Assembly: GCA_028456385.1 (NCBI GenBank)
Contig: JALNQF010000193.1
Location: forward strand, 1-64,000
DNA: 64,000 bases
Source: Ophiosphaerella korrae
Taxonomy: Eukaryota; Ascomycota; Dothideomycetes; Pleosporales; Phaeosphaeriaceae
Reading direction: 5' to 3'
Of this stretch, positions 60,169 to 64,000 are shown piece after piece. Each line of letters begins with the position of its first letter. Position 1 is the stretch's first letter. The notes beneath the pieces were generated by a model, which was given only the letters and a program-made list of their open reading frames with translations, was not told where the DNA came from and did not search any database. The translations under genes and the position numbers were made by a program.

Positions 60169-60629
60169 TATTACAGCAGTAACAAGGGAAACTAAGATAG
60201 AACTAATTAGTCTACGCTTAGCTACTAACGAAGCATAGGATAAGTAGGGTAATAACCTATAGGATAATAAGTTCAATTAGGAAGCTAACTACAATATAGA
60301 TACGTAACAAATTTGTAAATTCGCGATCTTAGTAAACACGAAGCTACAAAGCTATTATGTAACGAATTTGTAAATTCGCGATCTTAGCAAATACAAAGTA
60401 ACGAAGCTGCTAAGATATTATTACTATATAGTTAGTAGTAATGCGCATCGTTAGGATAGTATTAGCAATTCAATCCTTTGACCACAGAACGCTAATACAA
60501 GATAGTTGCAAAATATCTTCTATTGTTTATAGTTATTGTAGATCCCTACATAAACTTTTGTTATTACTTTACAATCTACTAACCCTTTAAAGATAGGTAC
60601 CTGTAGTTAACGACAGGAGGCCCGTTACA
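60169..60629 (+). repeat. 3' LTR of element F (461 bp)
   Basis: It has the same length as the 5' LTR and two 55-bp units starting at 60301 and 60356. It ends GGCCCGTTACA, followed by TTGTT. Differences from the 5' LTR are mostly C/T and G/A, as RIP produces. Confidence 0.95.
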
Positions 60630-60634
60630 TTGTT

Positions 60635-61205
60635 AGGTAATATCTATATCTCTAAATACTACTCTTATTTGTTTAGTAAAGTATTTATAACTTCTAAAGA
60701 TAGCTCTTGTTTTATCTTTCTATATTCCTAGAGTATATATTATATAGTCTATCTAGTAAAGTTTAAACTATCTTATTATATCTTCCTTAAGGTATATTCT
60801 AATATATATTACCTTCTTATCTTCTCTATTAAAGTGTAGTACTTATATATTATTCTAAAGTTGTGCTAGTACTATAAAAGGTCTTAGTTTTTCTCTTATT
60901 CTATTAAACTTATTAAGTATAGGTATCTTAGGTAGTTATTTTATTACACTTATTTCTAGTCTTTAGGTAATTTATTCTATCTAGTTTTGTCTTACTATAA
61001 TAGCTTTAATCTATACTTTGTTTTACTTTGTATAATCTTGTAGTTCTTTATTTTATATTTCTAAGGCGTCGATTACTAGCTTTATATCTTCTTTTTCTAA
61101 GATTAAGTTGTTTATATAGTCTTTAATTACTTTCTATATAGTATTATCTAATTTATAACTACTTAGAAGTACTCTACCTTTTTTCTTAGTTAAACTTTCT
61201 ACTAT
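60635..61205 (-). pseudogene. gag-pol of element E, part a: gag N-terminus
   Basis: This is the start of the E polyprotein, from the start-equivalent at 61205 down to the F insertion. The N-terminal VESL-like segment and helical capsid blocks match F in reverse. The primer region CCTTGCTAATTTAG lies just before it at 61243-61266. Confidence 0.85.
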
Positions 61206-61266
61206 TGTGTTAGCTAGACTATACACTACTTACGCTTTACTTCTTCTAATAACTAAATTAGCAAGG

Positions 61267-61699
61267 TGTTACGTAGTCGCCTATTGTTAACTTTAAGTAA
61301 CTACTAAGAAGTGTTTATAGATTAGGAGTTAATAACAAAAGCTTATATTGTAATTAGATAATAACTATAAATAATAGTTGATTTGTGTATATAATATTAA
61401 GTATTAGCGTTCTAAGTTAGAGATTAGATTGCTAATACTATCCTAATAATACGCATTACTACTAACTATATACTACTACTAATCTATTTATACGACCCTA
61501 TAGATTACCTTAATCTATTATACGTATTTATAGATTACTTTAATCTATTATACGTGTTTATAGATTTCTTTGCGTCTTACGTGTTTAAGTTATAGTCTAT
61601 TACCTAATCTAAGTTGTTACTCTACTTATCTTATACTTTGTTAGCACTTAAGTTATAACTAATTAGTTCTCTCTCGATTTCTTTTGTTTACTTATAACA
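61267..61699 (-). repeat. 5' LTR of element E (433 bp)
   Basis: It begins TGTTACGTAGTCGCC and ends CTTATAACA. It is the 403-bp LTR type with one extra 30-bp unit (TATAGATTACxTTAATCTAT repeated near 61498-61566). Its right flank CCTAT is followed directly by transposase sequence. Confidence 0.88.
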
Positions 61700-61704
61700 C
61701 CTAT

Positions 61705-63194
61705 AATAGCTTATATACGTTACTTAGCGTATAAGGTACCTAGTAAACTTTTAGTAGAGTAGCTAGAGTAAGCGTATAAAGCTAAATATTAAGTCTTAAA
61801 AAAACTACTTCTAGCTAGAGTATAATAAAGCTAGTAGCTTAAAAAGCTTAGTAAATATTTACTCTTATAAAAGCTTAGTTAAAAGCTATATAAAAGGTTA
61901 GTAGGAATTTAAGTTTAGTAATATAATTAATATAGTTTTAGATTAAGCTCTTAACTTAATAGCTATACGCCTTCTTTAATAGAAAGAAGTAACTAATATT
62001 AAAAAGCTAAAGTAAGTAAGATAAGTAATCTAGTATATAGAGTATATAGATATTATTCTCTTTATAGATTTTATAGAACTTAAGAGTATAGTAGTTCTTA
62101 TAACTATTAAGTATAAGTAGTTAATATATACTAACTACCTAGTTCTTTATATACTTATTAAAGTACCTAAGCTAGTTAAGAGCTATCTTATCTATTATCT
62201 AGCTATTTTACTAATTATAATAGCTTAGTCTTATAAGATATAGTCTTCTTTATACTAGTGTAGTAGAGTATTATAAAGAAAGAAATAGTATAAAAGGGGT
62301 AGGTAGTTACTAGGGAAATATAGGTACTAAGGGCTTATAAGGAGGTAAACTATTAAGGAGGGGAAGTAAAGAGAGAGCGTAGTTAATAGGCCTTTAGGTT
62401 ATAGGATATAATCTATAGGAGTGCAAACAATTTTTAGAGTTTGTTTAGCTAATAAAGTTTAAGTTCTCTAAGACTAATAAGCCTTTAGGCCCTAGATCTA
62501 TATTAAGTACACAACCTTACAACACTAGGTAGTAATGTAGTATTTACTAGTAAAGATAAAGAATAGTAGGACTGTCTAGCTAGTAGTGTTAATTGCCTAG
62601 ATTAATATTACCTACTTACAATTACCTAGCTAAATAGCCTTTAGCTAGCCTCTCTTCTCTAACCTAGTAATAATAAGTTAAGTCTAGATCCTACCTATTA
62701 TAAAGCTAGCCTTATTAAAGTTATAGATATCTTTATTAGCTATTTTATACGTAGCTTTTGTACGCTATACTAGCTTAAACTAGTAACTTATAGTAGCTAG
62801 ATCTTTATATAAGGCTTGCTACCTATTATATACGTAATTAAAACACGTTGTAAGACTATCTATACGCTTAACAAAGTTGCGCGCCTAGCAGATGCTAATA
62901 GGGCTACCTCTACGCTAAGAGAGTAGCTAGAGTTAGGGTAAAACTACGAGAATCTAGATTAATAATATAATCAACTATTACCTCCTCCTCTAGCTAGCTG
63001 AGCTTCCTTGAGTTGGGCTGGCAATCGCGTCGGGCAGGGATACTAGCGCGTTGGTTACTTAGTGTTGCTTGTAAAACATTGAAAGTTATAGCAGCGCGCT
63101 GATTACTTTGAATTTGGGCGGAATCGGTAGATGAAATAGTAAGCTGGATATCTACTTCATTTGAAGTTAACCGAGTAATGTGGTGTTGAGCCAT
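61705..63194 (-). pseudogene. Fot1/pogo-type DDE transposase, N-terminus almost intact
   Basis: The first 66 codons from ATG 63194 are open. They read like the N-terminal HTH (psq/CENP-B type) of fungal pogo transposases: residues 13-20 DIQLTISS, then RAAITFNVLQATLSNQRASI, then PARRDCQPNSRKLS. A stop (TAG from CAG) follows at 62991-62993. Past it the frame continues LEEEVIVDYIINLDSRSF, matching the next part of the family. Farther on (about 62500-62580) an INTTSQTVLLFFIFTSKYYI-like block fits the region after the first catalytic Asp. Total span of about 1,490 bp fits the usual 500-550 residues. The protein would cut and move a TIR element by a DDE mechanism at TA targets. RIP stops increase sharply left of about 62900. 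No convincing terminal inverted repeats were found at either end. Confidence 0.8.
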
Positions 63195-63274
63195 CGTGTA
63201 TTGAGCTCAGATAGGTGCGCAAAGTTGGTGGGGTGGCCAGCTCGCTTGTGCTGCCAGCTCGCTTGTAAACCACG
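63195..63274. other. Junction between transposase and LTR fragment
   Basis: GC-balanced 80 bp, presumably the 5' leader or terminal repeat region of the pogo element. It holds a 14-bp direct repeat GCCAGCTCGCTTGT at about 63235 and 63252, 17 bp apart. No matching inverted repeat was recognised near 61700. Confidence 0.5.
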
Positions 63275-63467
63275 TTACCTTGATCTGTCGCACGTGTTTA
63301 CAGATTACCTTGATCTGTGGCACGTGCTTACAGATCACCCTGGTCACGTGTCCTAGTTGTGTTCTACTTCCTAGTCGAGCTCGTTGTTCCACGGGTCATA
63401 TGCATTGTCATCTTCCAACGTGGGGCTGATTGGTTCTATCCGCATTTCTTCTGTTACAGCCGTAACA
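63275..63467 (+). repeat. Unmutated LTR fragment of the gypsy superfamily
   Basis: It matches the right half of the RIPed LTRs (for example 61500-61699) but keeps its CpA/TpG sites, ending CTGTTACAGCCGTAACA. It shows the ancestral 30-bp unit TACCTTGATCTG...TTACAGAT twice (63276-63335), each with CACGTG. The left half of the LTR is missing, replaced by the transposase fragment. An open stretch on the minus strand here (63207-63392) is not a gene. Confidence 0.88.
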
Positions 63468-63988
63468 CCTAACGTGGCTTAGCTATGGCCGACCCCACTC
63501 GCTGACGCTTGCAGCGAGATTTGATTCCAGATCATTTTTACCCATTTCATACTAGTTTAACTTATCCGACCAATCAGTGACTTTCATTGCACATGTCGGC
63601 TCATGTTTCGCGCCATCTCAGCCTCGGCGCTATTGCACGGTACAGATCTGCGATGCACGGAAACTTCGCCGAAATGCAAGATCCATAATCACGTTTGCTT
63701 TATCTGGCGTTAGACAACGGATTCACGCTTAGCACCATAGGTCTGATGCATCATCCAACGTGGCTATGACCGTTTGGTGGGAGGATGTTTGTATTTATAG
63801 GAAAGCCACAATTAAGGTTATCTCTAATTCCAATACGAATGTCGTGGTATATATGACTGACGCTCATGGCCCTTCGGACATCATCTCCTACAGCACAAGC
63901 ACATTCGAGCTTTTCCTTCTTCTCTATCATCTTCCTCGCCTATTGGTCAATTTTCCTAACTTACACACGCTGTTACACTTTGCGCACA
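63468..63988. promoter_or_regulatory. Normal-composition intergenic region, probable promoter
   Basis: This is the only stretch with ordinary base composition and free CpA/TpG. It carries an inverted repeat CTCGCTG/CAGCGAG (63498-63518), two CCAACGTGG-like motifs (one near 63757), a TATTTATAG box at 63792-63800, and a pyrimidine-rich run at about 63914-63942 of the kind found upstream of fungal transcription starts. No open reading frame of note is present. Confidence 0.5.
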
Positions 63989-64000
63989 ATGGCAACCAAC
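63989..64000 (+). CDS. Probable start of a host gene (first 4 codons)
   Basis: ATGGCAACCAAC (MATN) lies in a good start context (ACA before and G after the ATG), about 190 bp after a TATA-like box and just after a pyrimidine-rich tract. Only 12 bp are in the window, so the product cannot be told and the call rests on context alone. Confidence 0.4.

Larger units (their letters stand above)
53561..60629 (+). mobile_element. Full-length gypsy chromovirus F, youngest copy (TSD TTGTT)
   Basis: 7,069 bp, two 461-bp LTRs, TTGTT on both sides (53556-53560 and 60630-60634). It keeps far more CpA/TpG than any other element here, so it has had the fewest rounds of RIP. It is inserted in the gag of element E. 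Confidence 0.97.
47488..61699 (-). mobile_element. Gypsy chromovirus E, split by element F; LTRs unlike
   Basis: Minus-strand element with 3' LTR at 47488-47893 (406 bp) and 5' LTR at 61267-61699 (433 bp). The LTR middles are of different types and the flanks (GATAA at left, CCTAT at right) do not match. The outer elements C and D have no right halves beyond it. This suggests that the right part of E comes from another copy and that a large deletion removed the ends of C and D. Confidence 0.7.

Noticed and set aside
61700..61760. Left terminal inverted repeat of the pogo element
   Set aside because: Comparison with the sequence at 63195-63274 in reverse gave no convincing match, even allowing for RIP changes.
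1..62880. Mitochondrial, plastid or naturally AT-rich genome (for example an apicomplexan)
   Set aside because: The AT richness is caused by loss of CpA/TpG in nested repeats, with CpG kept, and ends sharply at normal DNA. This is the mark of RIP in a fungal nucleus.
63207..63392. 61-codon open frame on the minus strand
   Set aside because: It lies within the unmutated LTR fragment and its repeats (CKHV...QIKV) come from the 30-bp tandem unit read antisense.
1..64000. tRNA, rRNA or CRISPR array
   Set aside because: No cloverleaf or rRNA core was recognised, and the direct repeats present are LTRs, LTR minisatellites and a 17-bp tandem array without spacers.

Overview
The window looks like the edge of an AT-rich, RIP-mutated (repeat-induced point mutation) block in the nuclear genome of a filamentous ascomycete (Pezizomycotina). 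Almost every CpA/TpG has become TpA: the first TpG or CpA in the window is at 328-329. Surviving C is mostly followed by T, C or G, so every ancestral CAA, CAG and TGG codon tends to be a stop. For this reason reading frames were identified through the stops, from conserved motifs, and not from open ORFs. The species cannot be named from this sequence.

Layout. Positions 1-14126 hold a degraded Ty3/gypsy chromovirus (here family B), split by two solo LTRs (1990-2388, 4897-5326) and by a full-length minus-strand element (5958-12867). Positions 14127-19898 hold a chimeric gypsy element. From 20102 on there is a stack of nested gypsy elements of one superfamily. Element C (20102-22703 and 43786-46204) is split by minus-strand element H (22704-43785), which is itself split by two complete plus-strand elements, J (26591-33618) and K (36468-43598). 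Element C is then cut by element D (46205-47487), D by minus-strand element E (47488-61699), and E by complete element F (53561-60629). Exact 5-bp target site duplications confirm seven insertions: TATTT, TAAAG, CTTAT, TAAAA, CTATT, AACTA and TTGTT.

Each element of the main superfamily has the order LTR, a single-frame gag-pol (gag, two CCHC knuckles, a long linker of about 400 residues, protease, RT, RNase H, integrase, chromodomain), an opposite-strand ORF of unknown function, a purine tract, LTR. F is the least mutated copy and the best guide to the ancestral proteins.

The right edge changes character. A Fot1/pogo-type DDE transposase pseudogene (61705-63194, minus strand) runs from RIP-saturated C-terminal sequence into nearly unmutated N-terminal sequence, so the RIP boundary (about 62880-63000) lies inside it. 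An unmutated LTR fragment (63275-63467) follows, then about 520 bp of normal-composition DNA that looks like a promoter, and a probable host gene start at 63989 that runs off the window. No functional gene lies inside the AT-rich block; its protein products are all dead.
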